From Acidovorax kalamii (GTDB lineage Bacteria; Pseudomonadota; Gammaproteobacteria; Burkholderiales; Burkholderiaceae_C): DNA of 64,000 bases. Each line of letters begins with the position of its first letter. Position 1 is the first letter of the stretch. Of this stretch, positions 52,532-61,358 are shown one piece after another. Where the stretch lies: positions 1 through 64,000 of the forward strand of contig NZ_NOIG01000001.1 of the NCBI RefSeq assembly GCF_002245625.1, in the 5' to 3' direction. The position numbers and the translations under genes were made by a program. The notes beneath the pieces were generated by a model. It did not search any database. It saw nothing but the letters and a program-made list of their open reading frames with translations, and was not told the DNA's origin.

Positions 52532-53515
52532 TCAGGCCGCCGCGCTCAGGCTGCTGGTGCTGGACGATGCGGCGCTCCAGCCATTGGCGGCCAGCGCGTA
52601 CTGCTGCCGCGCAAAGTCGGCCAGCCGCGCCAGGTCGGTGCGGCCGCCGGATTCGCTGCCGGTGGTCGCTGACTGGGCCTGGCGGGTCAGCTGGTCGATG
52701 AAGGCCTGGGACTCGCTGGTGCTGATGCTGGCGTCGCCATCGGTGTCGATGGCGTTGAACAGCGCGGTGATTGCGTCCTGCGCCACGCTGCTGGTGCTGC
52801 CTGCCAAGCGCTCGGCGGCCGAGACCGTGCCGTCCTCGTTGGTGTCCAGCGGGTCGTAGCTGGCGGCCGAATTGCTGCCCCCAGCACCACCCGGCCCCCC
52901 GGGAGGCGGCGGCATGCCGCCCATGGCCTGCATGCCTCCTGCTTCTCCCCCCACGCCCGAAGGGCGGCCCGCGTCGAATTCGGCTTCGCTCAGGCTGCCG
53001 TCGCCATCCGCGTCCAGCTGGCTGAAGATTTCGTCGCTGCTCACGCCCGTCTTGCCGACCGTGCCGCCGGACATGGCCTCCAGCAGGGCCTGCAGCTCGG
53101 TTTGGCTCACGCTGCCATCGCCGTCGCTGTCCACCTTGCCAAACAGGTCGTCACCTGCCTCGCCGGTGGCGGCCGCGCTGGTGCTGCTGTCCCCGCTGCG
53201 CGACTGGGCAAACGCCATGGTCGAGGGGGGCGGGGGCAGCACGTTTTGCATCGTCTTGCCCAGCTCGTCGGCATTGAGGCTGCCATCGCCGTTGGCGTCG
53301 TACTGCTTGACCAGGTCGGCCGCGCTGGCCTGGCTGCTCATGCCGGTCTTTTTGGCCACATCGTCCAGCAGGCCCTGGAGTTCGGTATCGCTCACGCCGC
53401 CGCTGCCGTCGGCATCGATTTTGGACAGCAGCCGCTCTGGCGAGGGCGGCGGGCGCGATGCCCGCTGCACGCTGGCACTGGACCAGGCACTGCTGACGCT
53501 ACTGATGGTCGTCAT
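52532..53515 (-). CDS. Protein with six EF-hand calcium-binding loops
   Basis: A 327-residue protein with no signal peptide or TM helix. Six 12-residue EF-hand loops occur at 34-45, 73-84, 129-140, 168-179, 224-235 and 257-268, each beginning with Asp and ending with Glu (for example DADGDGSLSEAE). They are arranged in three pairs separated by Gly/Pro/Ser-rich linkers. The C terminus is Ser/Ala-rich. It probably binds calcium and may buffer or sense it. Export by a non-Sec route is possible. The start at 53515 has AAAGGAAC upstream. It is divergent from a two-component system. Confidence 0.87.
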   Translation of the reverse strand: MTTISSVSSAWSSASVQRASRPPPSPERLLSKIDADGSGGVSDTELQGLLDDVAKKTGMSSQASAADLVKQYDANGDGSLNADELGKTMQNVLPPPPSTMAFAQSRSGDSSTSAAATGEAGDDLFGKVDSDGDGSVSQTELQALLEAMSGGTVGKTGVSSDEIFSQLDADGDGSLSEAEFDAGRPSGVGGEAGGMQAMGGMPPPPGGPGGAGGSNSAASYDPLDTNEDGTVSAAERLAGSTSSVAQDAITALFNAIDTDGDASISTSESQAFIDQLTRQAQSATTGSESGGRTDLARLADFARQQYALAANGWSAASSSTSSLSAAA

Positions 53516-53624
53516 CGTTGTTCCTTTCTTCCAAAGGTGGGTCGGTGCCTGGTCCCCCACAGCGGAAGCCCTCAGCCATGGCCCGCGTCCATTCTTGGGC
53601 GGGCATGTCTCCGGGGTTTGTCTG

Positions 53625-53648
53625 CTTTGTACCAAGGCCGGTACAAAG
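53625..53648. promoter_or_regulatory. Inverted repeat in the EF-hand / response-regulator divergent region
   Basis: CTTTGTACC AAGGCC GGTACAAAG: two perfect 9-bp arms with a 6-bp spacer, near the middle of the 251-bp gap between the divergent starts. A good candidate operator for a dimeric regulator acting on one or both genes. Confidence 0.55.
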
Positions 53649-53766
53649 GGCGCCTGCAAGCTCCGAACAGGGGGGCAAATGCCCGCCAGATTGCCCCGAG
53701 GGCGCGGGGGCGGCTGCCTAAACTTGGGACGATCTTTTGGAGGCGTTTTTGCGCCTGTGCCCGCCC

Positions 53767-54495
53767 ATGCAACACATCCTGGTGGTGGACGACGATGTCG
53801 AGATCACCACATTGCTCACCGAATACCTCGCCCGCTTTGGCTATGCCGCCCACGCAGCGGGTGATGCGCTGTCGATGCGGGCCCAGATGGCCGCGCACCC
53901 CATCGGCCTGGTGGTGCTGGACGTGATGCTGCCCGGCACCGACGGCATCACCCTGGCGCGGGAGCTGCGCGAGCGCTCCCGGGTGCCGATCATCATGCTC
54001 ACCGCCCGCGCCAACCCCTATGACTGTGTGCTGGGCCTGGAAATGGGGGCCGACGACTACATGGGCAAACCCTTCGAGCCGCGCGAGCTGGTGGCCCGCA
54101 TCCAGACCGTGCTGCGCCGCGTCGCGGGCGACACGGCCCCGGCCCGGCAGGGGCCGGACGAGGTGGTGCGTTTTGACGGCTGGACGCTGCACAGCATCGA
54201 GCGGCACCTGGTGTCCCCCCAGGGCGTAGTGGTGCCGCTGTCCAACGCCGAATTCCGCCTGCTCTGCACCTTTTTGCGCATGCCACGCCGCGTCTTCAGC
54301 CGCGACCAGCTCATGGAGCAGGCCCGGGGCCGGGCCATGGATGCGTTCGAGCGCAGCATCGACCTGCTGGTCTCGCGCCTGCGCAGCAAGCTGTCGGACG
54401 ACCCGCGTTCGCCCTCGATGATCCGCACCGTGCGTGGCGCGGGCTATCTGTTCAACGTGCAGTCGCTGCAGGGGCAGGTGGGGTGGCCCCACTGA
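53767..54495 (+). CDS. OmpR-family response regulator
   Basis: A 242-residue response regulator from the ATG at 53767 (MQHILVVDDD). Receiver residues are Asp9/Asp10, phosphoacceptor Asp52 (VLDVMLPG), Thr in IIMLTAR and Lys in MGKPFEP. The winged helix (LSNAEFRLLCTFLRMPRRVFSRDQLME ... VRGAGYLF) is OmpR-like. A TTG at 53749 has a well-placed GGAGG and would add six residues; it may be the true start. The kinase ATG overlaps this stop (TGATG), so the two genes are coupled. Confidence 0.93.
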   Translation: MQHILVVDDDVEITTLLTEYLARFGYAAHAAGDALSMRAQMAAHPIGLVVLDVMLPGTDGITLARELRERSRVPIIMLTARANPYDCVLGLEMGADDYMGKPFEPRELVARIQTVLRRVAGDTAPARQGPDEVVRFDGWTLHSIERHLVSPQGVVVPLSNAEFRLLCTFLRMPRRVFSRDQLMEQARGRAMDAFERSIDLLVSRLRSKLSDDPRSPSMIRTVRGAGYLFNVQSLQGQVGWPH

Positions 54496-55628
54496 TGGCC
54501 TCATGGATGGCGGCACGCGGGCGCGCTGCGCTGCAGCGCTGGTTGCCAAACACCTTGTTTGGGCGGCTCGCGCTGCTGCTCATCGTGGCGGTGATCGCGA
54601 GCCATGTGCTGGCGCTCACGCTCATGTTTGAACTGCGCCCAGCGCACCCCGAACGCCCGCCGGGCCCGCCGGGCCCGCCACCGCATTGGGGTGTGGCCGA
54701 GGGACGCCCCCTGCCACCCCCGGGCCAGCCGCCCCATGGCGAACGGCCCGATTTCTGGAATGCGCCGCTGTCGCTGCAGATGGGCCTGCTGCTCGACATC
54801 GGCGTGCGCCTGGCCGCGCTGGTGGCCGTGGCCTGGTGGGCGGCACGCTGGCTGTCGCGCCCCATGCACCGGCTGGCCACGGCCGCGCAGCAGCTGGGCC
54901 GCGACATCAACCGCCCCCCGCTGCCCGAGGACGGCACGCTGGAGTGCCGCGACGCCAGCCGGGTGTTCAACCAGATGCAGGCGCGCATCCGCCAGCAACT
55001 GGCCGAGCGCGACCGGTTTGTGGCGGCGGTGTCGCACGACCTGCGCACACCGCTGACCCGGCTGCGCCTGCGCACTGAAAGCCTGGGCGATGCCCGTGCG
55101 CAGCAGCTGTTTCGCCGCGACATTGCCGAGATGGACGCCATGATCACCTCCACGCTGGACTACCTGCGCGGCGTGGCGGGCGCCGAGGCCTGGGCGCTGC
55201 TGGATGTGCGGGCGCTGGCCGACAGCCTGGCCGACGACCAGCTGGCCCTGGGCCACCGGGTCTCGGTGGCCGGGCAGGCGGCCCCGCTGCGTGCACAGGC
55301 CGTGGCGCTGCGGCGCTGCCTGGACAACCTGGTGGGCAACGCGATCCGCTACGGCGGCAGTGCGGAGATCACGCTGCACGATGCGGCCGACTCGCTGACC
55401 GTCGAGGTGCGCGACCATGGCCCCGGTTTGCCGCCGGAGGAACTGGAGCGCGTCATGGAGCCGTTCTACCGCGTCGAGGCCTCGCGCAACCGCCAGAGCG
55501 GCGGAGCGGGGCTGGGGCTCACCATTGCCAGCGATATTGCGCGCCGCCATGGCGGGCAGCTGGTGTTGCGCAATGCCGCAGGTGGCGGGCTGGTGGCGGC
55601 GGCCACCTTTCCGCGCAAGGCGGCTTGA
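54495..55628 (+). CDS. Sensor histidine kinase
   Basis: A 377-residue kinase. TM1 (about 20-42), a short periplasmic Pro/His/Gly-rich segment (HPERPPGPPGPPPHWG ... PPPGQPPHG) and TM2 (about 95-115) are followed by a HAMP linker, HisKA with VSHDLRTPLTR, and HATPase (DNLVGNAIRYGG, DHGPGLPPEE, GGAGLGL). The periplasmic part is small and low in complexity, unlike the large sensor folds. The ATG at 54495 overlaps the regulator stop; GTG at 54483 is an alternative. The facing EF-hand gene suggests a link to calcium (inference). Confidence 0.9.
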   Translation: MASWMAARGRAALQRWLPNTLFGRLALLLIVAVIASHVLALTLMFELRPAHPERPPGPPGPPPHWGVAEGRPLPPPGQPPHGERPDFWNAPLSLQMGLLLDIGVRLAALVAVAWWAARWLSRPMHRLATAAQQLGRDINRPPLPEDGTLECRDASRVFNQMQARIRQQLAERDRFVAAVSHDLRTPLTRLRLRTESLGDARAQQLFRRDIAEMDAMITSTLDYLRGVAGAEAWALLDVRALADSLADDQLALGHRVSVAGQAAPLRAQAVALRRCLDNLVGNAIRYGGSAEITLHDAADSLTVEVRDHGPGLPPEELERVMEPFYRVEASRNRQSGGAGLGLTIASDIARRHGGQLVLRNAAGGGLVAAATFPRKAA

Positions 55629-55640
55629 AGAGGGCTGGTC

Positions 55641-55895
55641 TCAGCCCGCTTCGGCGGCGTCGTCGCATTTCTCAAAACGGGGCCGCAGCACGCCATCGAT
55701 GAGCACCTGCTCTTCAAACATGGCGGCGGGGCGCACCCACAGGCCGCGCTGGCCATACAGCGCGCGGTACAGCGTCATGGGCTCCAGCGTCTCGCTGTGG
55801 CGCACGGTGTCGATCACCTCGTAAAGCATGCCCTTGTAGTGGCGGTACAGCCCCGGGGGCGTGCGGATCAGTGCGGGCAGGTCGTCGTCGGTCAT
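55641..55895 (-). CDS. DUF1653 domain-containing protein
   Basis: An 84-residue protein of the DUF1653 family. The signature is PGLYRHYKGMLYEVIDTVRHSETLEPMTLYRALYG followed by GLWVRPAAMFEE. The fold is small and beta-rich, related to the DUF1653/YjhX-like group; function unknown. The start ATG at 55895 follows a GGGG-rich ribosome site. It is convergent with the histidine kinase gene (12-bp gap) and divergent from the large M48 protease gene. Confidence 0.85.
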   Translation of the reverse strand: MTDDDLPALIRTPPGLYRHYKGMLYEVIDTVRHSETLEPMTLYRALYGQRGLWVRPAAMFEEQVLIDGVLRPRFEKCDDAAEAG

Positions 55896-55965
55896 GGTGG
55901 TGGGGCGGGGGCTCAAGTGGTTAGGATGGCGGCTGATAAAAATCAAGCAAGAGTGAGGGACGTCC

Positions 55966-57819
55966 GTGGATCAGGCAGATTTTGTGCATCTGGTGCGCAT
56001 GAGCGAGCATGCCAGTGCCGACAACAGCCGAGCGTACCGCCGCAGTGTGGCGGCGTTTGCGGCGCTGGGCTACGCATGGGTGCTGGGGTGCCTGGCGCTG
56101 GCCGTGGGTATCTTGATGTGGGTGGTGCCGCAGCTGCTGCACGGCCGCTTTCGTTTGGCGTTGGTGTGGGCGCTGCTGGGGGCGGGCGGGCTGCTCTGGG
56201 TCAGCCTGCGGGCCCTGTGGGTGCGGTTTGACGAGCCTGCCGGGGTGGAGATCACGGCGCTGGACGCTCCTGACCTGTTCGAGGCTCTGGCGCGCATCCG
56301 CCGCAAGATCAAGGGGCCGCCCATCCACAAGGTCACGCTCACCGACGAATTCAACGCCAGCATCCAGCAACTGCCGCGTTTTGGCCTGCTGGGCGGCGCC
56401 GTCAACCACCTGAGCATCGGCCTGCCCCTGTTGATGGCGCTGGACCGGCCGCGTTTCCTGGCCGTGCTGGCCCATGAATATGGGCACCTGCGCGGCGACC
56501 ACGGCCGGTTTGCCGCCTGGATCTACCGCACGCGCCTGTCGTGGATGCGCCTGAACCACAGCCTGGCCGACGACGAAGGCCCGGTGGCGGCTGCCACCCA
56601 GGCCTTCATGCGCTGGTACTTTCCGCGCTTTTCTGCCAAGACCTTTGCGCTGGCCCGCCAGGACGAATACGAGGCCGACCGCATTGCGGGCAAGCTGCTG
56701 GGCCGCGATGTGACAGCCGCTGCGCTGGCCGAGATCGAGATCCGGGGCGCCTGGCTGCAGGCGGAGTTCTGGGGCAACCACTGGTGTGTGGCGGCCGACA
56801 ACCCGGTGCCGGTGGGCCCCTACCGCAGCATGCGCCGCCAGCTGGCCAAGGCCCCCGACGCCGTGTTTGCCAACGATGCTTTGCGCCAGGCCCTCAAGCG
56901 CCTGAGCAGCGTGGATGACACCCACCCCGGCCTGCGCGACCGCATCGAGGCGCTGGATGCGACGCCCACCGTGCCGGACTGGTCGCGCGGCAATGCCCTG
57001 GCCCTGCTGGGCCCCGACGCCAAACGCTGGGTGACGCATTTCGACAAGCAATGGTGCCGTGACAACGCCACCGAGTGGAAGCAACACCACGCCTGGCTGG
57101 GCCGCGTGCGTGCCCGTGCCGAGGCACTGGGTGCCTCCACGGCGCAAAGCAGTGCCGCTGATCTGGTGGAGCTGGCGCGCCTGAAGCGCCACCTGGACCC
57201 GCATGCTGATGTGCGTGCTCTGTACGAACTGGCGCTGGAGCGCAGCACCGATTACCCGGCCGCGCTGCGCGGGCTGGTGCCTTGCCTGCCCGAAGGCGAC
57301 CGCGAAGCCAAGCTGCAGCTGTTGAACCGGGTGTGGGAAGCCGGCAGCAGTGACCGCTACTGGGCCGCACGCACGGCGCTGGCCGAGCTGGAAACCCCAC
57401 GCCTGGGGCTGGACCACGACGCCGCCGCCTTCAAGCAGTGGCGCAAGCGCCTGGAACGCGCCCAGGAGTCGGAAGAGCGTGCCTGGGAGGAGCTGTCGGG
57501 CACCTCGTTCTTCAGCCAGACCACGCGCAATGACCTGAGTTCTTTCGAGCTGGCCGAACTGCAGTCGGAGCTGGCCCGCTGCGCCCCCCTGGCCCGCTGC
57601 TGGCTGGTGCGCAAGAACCTGCGCGAACACCCACAGCGCAGGGCCTACCTGGTGTTTGTGGAACTACCGGGCATGGACGACGAAAGCCGCTACCACTTGT
57701 GCCGTGCGCTGGAACGCAACCTGAGCCTGCCCGGCCCCGCTCTGGTGCTGTGGGCAGGCGAATCGCCGACACTGCAGGAGATCCAGCGCTCGGCGTTCGA
57801 GCCCATCTATACGCGGTGA
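55966..57819 (+). CDS. Large M48-family metalloprotease
   Basis: A 617-residue protein. Two TM helices (about 30-55 and 60-82) precede the protease domain with HEYGH (near residue 170) and DEYEADR (near 242), which give the zinc ligands and catalytic Glu. The remaining 350 residues are soluble and helical (TPR-like; RARAEALGASTAQSSAADLVELARLKRH), longer than in HtpX. The GTG start at 55966 has GAGGGA nine bases upstream. It resembles membrane M48 proteases with a C-terminal repeat region. The substrate is unknown; it may help in envelope protein quality control. Confidence 0.87.
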   Translation: MDQADFVHLVRMSEHASADNSRAYRRSVAAFAALGYAWVLGCLALAVGILMWVVPQLLHGRFRLALVWALLGAGGLLWVSLRALWVRFDEPAGVEITALDAPDLFEALARIRRKIKGPPIHKVTLTDEFNASIQQLPRFGLLGGAVNHLSIGLPLLMALDRPRFLAVLAHEYGHLRGDHGRFAAWIYRTRLSWMRLNHSLADDEGPVAAATQAFMRWYFPRFSAKTFALARQDEYEADRIAGKLLGRDVTAAALAEIEIRGAWLQAEFWGNHWCVAADNPVPVGPYRSMRRQLAKAPDAVFANDALRQALKRLSSVDDTHPGLRDRIEALDATPTVPDWSRGNALALLGPDAKRWVTHFDKQWCRDNATEWKQHHAWLGRVRARAEALGASTAQSSAADLVELARLKRHLDPHADVRALYELALERSTDYPAALRGLVPCLPEGDREAKLQLLNRVWEAGSSDRYWAARTALAELETPRLGLDHDAAAFKQWRKRLERAQESEERAWEELSGTSFFSQTTRNDLSSFELAELQSELARCAPLARCWLVRKNLREHPQRRAYLVFVELPGMDDESRYHLCRALERNLSLPGPALVLWAGESPTLQEIQRSAFEPIYTR

Positions 57820-57920
57820 GGGGGCTCAGATCCGTGCGGTTGGGCGGATTCAACCCCACGATGCTGGTCTTTGCCACTGGGGCGACCCAGGCCAGTGCCC
57901 CCGCGCAAGGGCCGCCCCGC

Positions 57921-57974
57921 CGCGCTGGGGGCGTCCCCCTCCGGGGGAAGGCGCCGAAGGCGACTCAGGGGGGC
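57921..57974. repeat. G+C-rich hairpin repeat upstream of the RNA methyltransferase gene
   Basis: A block with TCCCCCTCCGGGGGA, then GGCGCCGAAGGCG and a run of six G, containing nested short stems. It resembles G+C-rich intergenic repeats I remember from Comamonadaceae; only this copy is seen here, so the call is an inference. Confidence 0.4.
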
Positions 57975-57996
57975 TTCAGGGTGGGACAATCGGGGG

Positions 57997-59271
57997 ATGC
58001 ATCCCAAAGTTCTTCTCGACGCCTGCGCCGAACTGGTCAGGCTCACCCTCACGTTTGAACACCCCGCCGATGCGGTGGTGTCGCGTTTTTTCCGTGACAA
58101 CCGGGGCCTGGGGCCCCGCGAGCGCGCAACGCTGGCCGAAACGGTCTACACCGTGCTGCGCAAGAAGCTGCTGTTTGACCACATGGCGCCTTCGGGCTCG
58201 GGCCCCAAGGAGCGGCGCCTGGCCATCCTGGGCTTTCATGGGCCGCGCGATTTCCTCAAGGCAGCGCTGACCGAGCAGGAGAAGAACTGGCTGGACCAGT
58301 GCGATGCCGTGACGGTGGACGACCTGATGGAGCGCCACCGCCACAACCTGCCCGAATGGCTGGTCAAGCCCCTCAAGGACCAGCTGGGCGCTGGCTTTTG
58401 GCCCTTGGTGGGTAGCCTGGCCCAGAGCGCGCCGCTGGACCTGCGCGTCAATGCGCTCAAGGACAAGCGCGCCGATGTGCAAAAAGAGCTGGCCAAGGCC
58501 GGCATCAAGGCCCAGCCCACGCCGTATTCGCCCTGGGGCCTGCGCATTGACGACAAGCCCGCATTGACCAAGCTGGATGCGTTCACGCGCGGGGCCATCG
58601 AGGTGCAGGACGAAGGTTCGCAGCTGCTGGCCCTGCTGCTTGATGCCAAACGGGGCGAGATGGTGGTGGATTTTTGCGCTGGTGCAGGTGGCAAGACGCT
58701 GGCCATTGGCGCTAGCATGCGCAATACGGGGCGGCTGTATGCCTTTGATGTGTCGGGCCACCGGCTGGACGCGCTCAAGCCCCGCTTGGCGCGCAGTGGC
58801 CTCTCGAACGTGCACCCGGCTGCGATCGCGCACGAGCGCGATGAGCGCGTCAAGCGCCTGGCCGGCAAGATCGACCGCGTGCTGGTGGATGCGCCGTGCT
58901 CCGGCCTGGGCACGCTGCGCCGCAACCCCGACCTCAAATGGCGCCAAACCCCCAAGGCGGTGGAGGAGCTGACCGCCAAGCAGACCTCGATACTGGCCAG
59001 CGCGGCGCGCCTGCTCAAGCCGGGCGGGCGGCTGGTGTATGCCACCTGCAGCATCCTGCCCGAGGAGAACGAGGCGATCGCCGAAGCCTTCAGCGCCGCG
59101 CACCGGGATTTTGAGCTGCTCGATGCGGGTGAGCTGCTGGCGCAGCTCAAGGTTGAAGGTGCCCAGGGGCTGTGCAGTGGAGGCGCATCCGGCAGTGGTT
59201 ATCTGCGCCTGTGGCCCCATTTGCACCAGACCGACGGTTTCTTCGCAGCCGTCTGGACCCGCAAGCGCTGA
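57997..59271 (+). CDS. RsmB/NOP-family RNA (cytosine-5-)methyltransferase
   Basis: A 424-residue m5C RNA methyltransferase. The N-terminal domain is NusB-like (MHPKVLLDACAELVRLTLTF ... ETVYTVLRKK). The catalytic domain has the SAM motif VVDFCAGAGGKTLAIGA, motif IV DAPCSGLGTLRRNPDLKW and motif VI ATCSILPEEN, the two Cys being catalytic. It is probably a paralogue of RsmB rather than RsmB itself, whose N terminus differs; the target is therefore uncertain (16S rRNA or tRNA). The start is ATG 57997. Confidence 0.88.
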   Translation: MHPKVLLDACAELVRLTLTFEHPADAVVSRFFRDNRGLGPRERATLAETVYTVLRKKLLFDHMAPSGSGPKERRLAILGFHGPRDFLKAALTEQEKNWLDQCDAVTVDDLMERHRHNLPEWLVKPLKDQLGAGFWPLVGSLAQSAPLDLRVNALKDKRADVQKELAKAGIKAQPTPYSPWGLRIDDKPALTKLDAFTRGAIEVQDEGSQLLALLLDAKRGEMVVDFCAGAGGKTLAIGASMRNTGRLYAFDVSGHRLDALKPRLARSGLSNVHPAAIAHERDERVKRLAGKIDRVLVDAPCSGLGTLRRNPDLKWRQTPKAVEELTAKQTSILASAARLLKPGGRLVYATCSILPEENEAIAEAFSAAHRDFELLDAGELLAQLKVEGAQGLCSGGASGSGYLRLWPHLHQTDGFFAAVWTRKR

Positions 59272-59451
59272 GGGATGCATTGCCTGCACCAACTTGGGGA
59301 TATGACCAGTTGGCGACAGATGCGCTGAGAATGCCCTCTAAATCAGCGTAAATCCTATGGATGTCCCCGGTTTTTCAAAGGGGTGTCACTTTAAAATGGG
59401 CGACCTGCTTCGCTGGTGAGCGGGCTCTTTGTAGTAAGGCTTTTGTTGAAT

Positions 59452-60666
59452 ATGCTGTTACCCGATTGGGCTGTGCTGAACGCTGCCATTGACTGGCTGG
59501 GCCATGGGTTGTGGAACCTGGCCTGGTGGCAAATCGTGCTGTACACCCTGGCGACGACCCACATCACCATTGCGGCGGTCACGATTTTTCTGCACCGCGC
59601 TCAGGCGCACCGCGCGCTCGACCTGCACGCCATTCCTTCGCACTTCTTCCGCTTCTGGCTGTGGATCGGCACGGGCATGGTCACCAAGGAATGGGTGGCC
59701 ATCCACCGCAAGCACCACGCCAAGTGCGAAACCGTGGACGACCCCCACAGCCCGCAGACGCGTGGCCTGGATACCGTGATGTGGCGTGGTGCCGAGCTGT
59801 ACCGTGCCGAGTCCAAGAACATGGAAACCATCAAGAAGTTCGGTCATGGCACACCGGATGACTGGATGGAGCGCAATGTGTACACCCGCTTCGGCTGGCA
59901 GGGCGTGGGCCTGATGCTGGTGCTCGATCTGGCCCTGTTCGGCGCCATCGGCGCCGCTGTGTGGGCGGTGCAGATGCTCTGGATTCCATTCTGGGCAGCC
60001 GGTGTGGTCAACGGTGTGGGCCACTACTGGGGCTACCGCAACTTCGAGGCGCAGGACGCCAGCACCAACCTCTCGCCCTGGGGCGTCATCATTGGCGGTG
60101 AAGAACTGCACAACAACCACCACACCTACCCCACGTCGGCCAAGTTCTCGGTCAAGCCCTATGAGTTCGACATTGGCTGGGTCTACATCAGCCTGATGAA
60201 AAAGGTGGGTTGGGCCACGGTCAAGAAGGTGCCGCCCAAGCTGCAGCTGGGTGATGTGAAAGCCGTGGCCGATGAGAAAACCCTGGAGGCCTTGATCGCC
60301 AACCGCTATGAGGTCATGGCCGGTTATGCCCGAGGGGTACGCCAGGCGTGCAAGGAAGAGATTGCTGCGCTCAAGGCGCGCCAGGCGGATGTCTCGGTGC
60401 TGAAGGCTGCCAAGCGCTGGCTGCCCCGCGATGCCGAAAAAATCCCGGCCATCGCGCTGCCACAACTGGCCCAGGCCCGCGCGGCGCACCCTGCGCTCGA
60501 CAAGATGGTGACCATGCGCGAAGAACTGCGCCAGCTGTGGCTGAACACCTCGCAATCGCGTGAGCAGCTCACGGCCGACCTGCAGGCCTGGTGCCGCCGG
60601 GCGGAAGAAAGCGGGATTTCCGCACTGCGCGAGTTCTCGCTGCGGCTGCGGGCGGCGCAGGCCTGA
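59452..60666 (+). CDS. Membrane fatty-acid desaturase
   Basis: A 404-residue acyl desaturase with the three His boxes: HRAQAH (48-53), HRKHH in AIHRKHHAK near 83, and HNNHH (near 220). Four TM helices flank them. It introduces a double bond into membrane fatty acids, as in the stearoyl-CoA/DesC type. The C-terminal 150 residues are soluble and helical (ARQADVSVLKAAKRWL). The ATG at 59452 is the best start; TTG 59446 and GTG 59416 are alternatives. A strong terminator follows. Confidence 0.88.
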   Translation: MLLPDWAVLNAAIDWLGHGLWNLAWWQIVLYTLATTHITIAAVTIFLHRAQAHRALDLHAIPSHFFRFWLWIGTGMVTKEWVAIHRKHHAKCETVDDPHSPQTRGLDTVMWRGAELYRAESKNMETIKKFGHGTPDDWMERNVYTRFGWQGVGLMLVLDLALFGAIGAAVWAVQMLWIPFWAAGVVNGVGHYWGYRNFEAQDASTNLSPWGVIIGGEELHNNHHTYPTSAKFSVKPYEFDIGWVYISLMKKVGWATVKKVPPKLQLGDVKAVADEKTLEALIANRYEVMAGYARGVRQACKEEIAALKARQADVSVLKAAKRWLPRDAEKIPAIALPQLAQARAAHPALDKMVTMREELRQLWLNTSQSREQLTADLQAWCRRAEESGISALREFSLRLRAAQA

Positions 60667-60687
60667 AGCGGTTTGCCCTGACCACAC

Positions 60688-60719
60688 AAAGGCCTTGCCG
60701 CTTGGCAAGGCCTTTTCAT
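60688..60719 (+). terminator. Rho-independent terminator after the desaturase gene
   Basis: A perfect 12-bp stem (AAAGGCCTTGCC / GGCAAGGCCTTT) with a GCTT loop, followed by TTCATTTTTGGG. It ends the desaturase transcript and could also end the convergent DUF2917 transcript. Confidence 0.92.
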
Positions 60720-60733
60720 TTTTGGGTTCTTGT

Positions 60734-61126
60734 TTACCGCGCAGCGTGCAAGGCGCCGCCATGGCCTGAGCCCTTGGCGGCTTTCCGAGGGCTTTGGAGG
60801 GTGGTGCGCAGGCCGCGCCAGATCTGCTGCCATAGCCCTGGCGCAGGTGCGGCTTCCGTGAGCTGGATTTCGGCGGGGTGTTGCCGGGGGTTGTGCAGCC
60901 GAAGCCAGACGGCTTGCGCCTGCCCGTTCCACGGCAGATGCTGCCCGGCCTCCAGCCAGGTGGGAGGTGGTGTCTGCAATCCTTGTCCGCAGGCTTGAGG
61001 GGGCCAGTGGACAGCCACATCACCCCGCGTGGTGCGCAGTGTGCTGCCAGGGGCCAGGCAAATCCAGAGCCCCTGGCCGGGGGTGAGATGCTGGGTGAAG
61101 GGGGGCGTGCTGGTGTGCAGGGACAT
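60734..61126 (-). CDS. DUF2917 domain-containing protein
   Basis: A 130-residue protein of the DUF2917 family (cupin-like beta fold), function unknown. The core reads LTPGQGLWICLAPGSTLRTTRGDVAVHW ... LPWNGQAQAVWLRLHNP. The N terminus is polar and the C terminus basic, without a signal peptide. The start at 61126 (MSLHTSTPP) is 232 bp from the divergent MocR-type regulator, a pairing I recall as frequent in this family of bacteria. Confidence 0.8.
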   Translation of the reverse strand: MSLHTSTPPFTQHLTPGQGLWICLAPGSTLRTTRGDVAVHWPPQACGQGLQTPPPTWLEAGQHLPWNGQAQAVWLRLHNPRQHPAEIQLTEAAPAPGLWQQIWRGLRTTLQSPRKAAKGSGHGGALHAAR

Positions 61127-61358
61127 GGTGCAGGGGCTCCGGGTGAACAAAGGAAAGGCTGCAGTGAGGGCCTTAGCGTAGGAAAAGCCGCTTCGGTTCA
61201 ACAGGTACACGCACCGGCGCAGAAGGGTAGAACAGTGTTGATTTCTTGAATGCTGTTATGGTCCTTGATCCCCTTTCCTGTATCTGTACCCGCCAGCGGT
61301 GTTCAGGCACGATGCACGGACCCGCTGCCGAGCCCGTCCCACGGCAGCGCACCACGCC

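Noticed and set aside
58690-58740. Possible further repeat copy in the RNA methyltransferase gene (GGCGCTAGCATGCGCAATAC)
   Set aside because: The residues fit the conserved SAM-domain sequence of the family, and the repeat's right half is absent.
59341-59400. TAAAAT hexamer as a -10 box for the desaturase gene
   Set aside because: No acceptable -35 hexamer lies at 16-18 bases, so I did not annotate a promoter.
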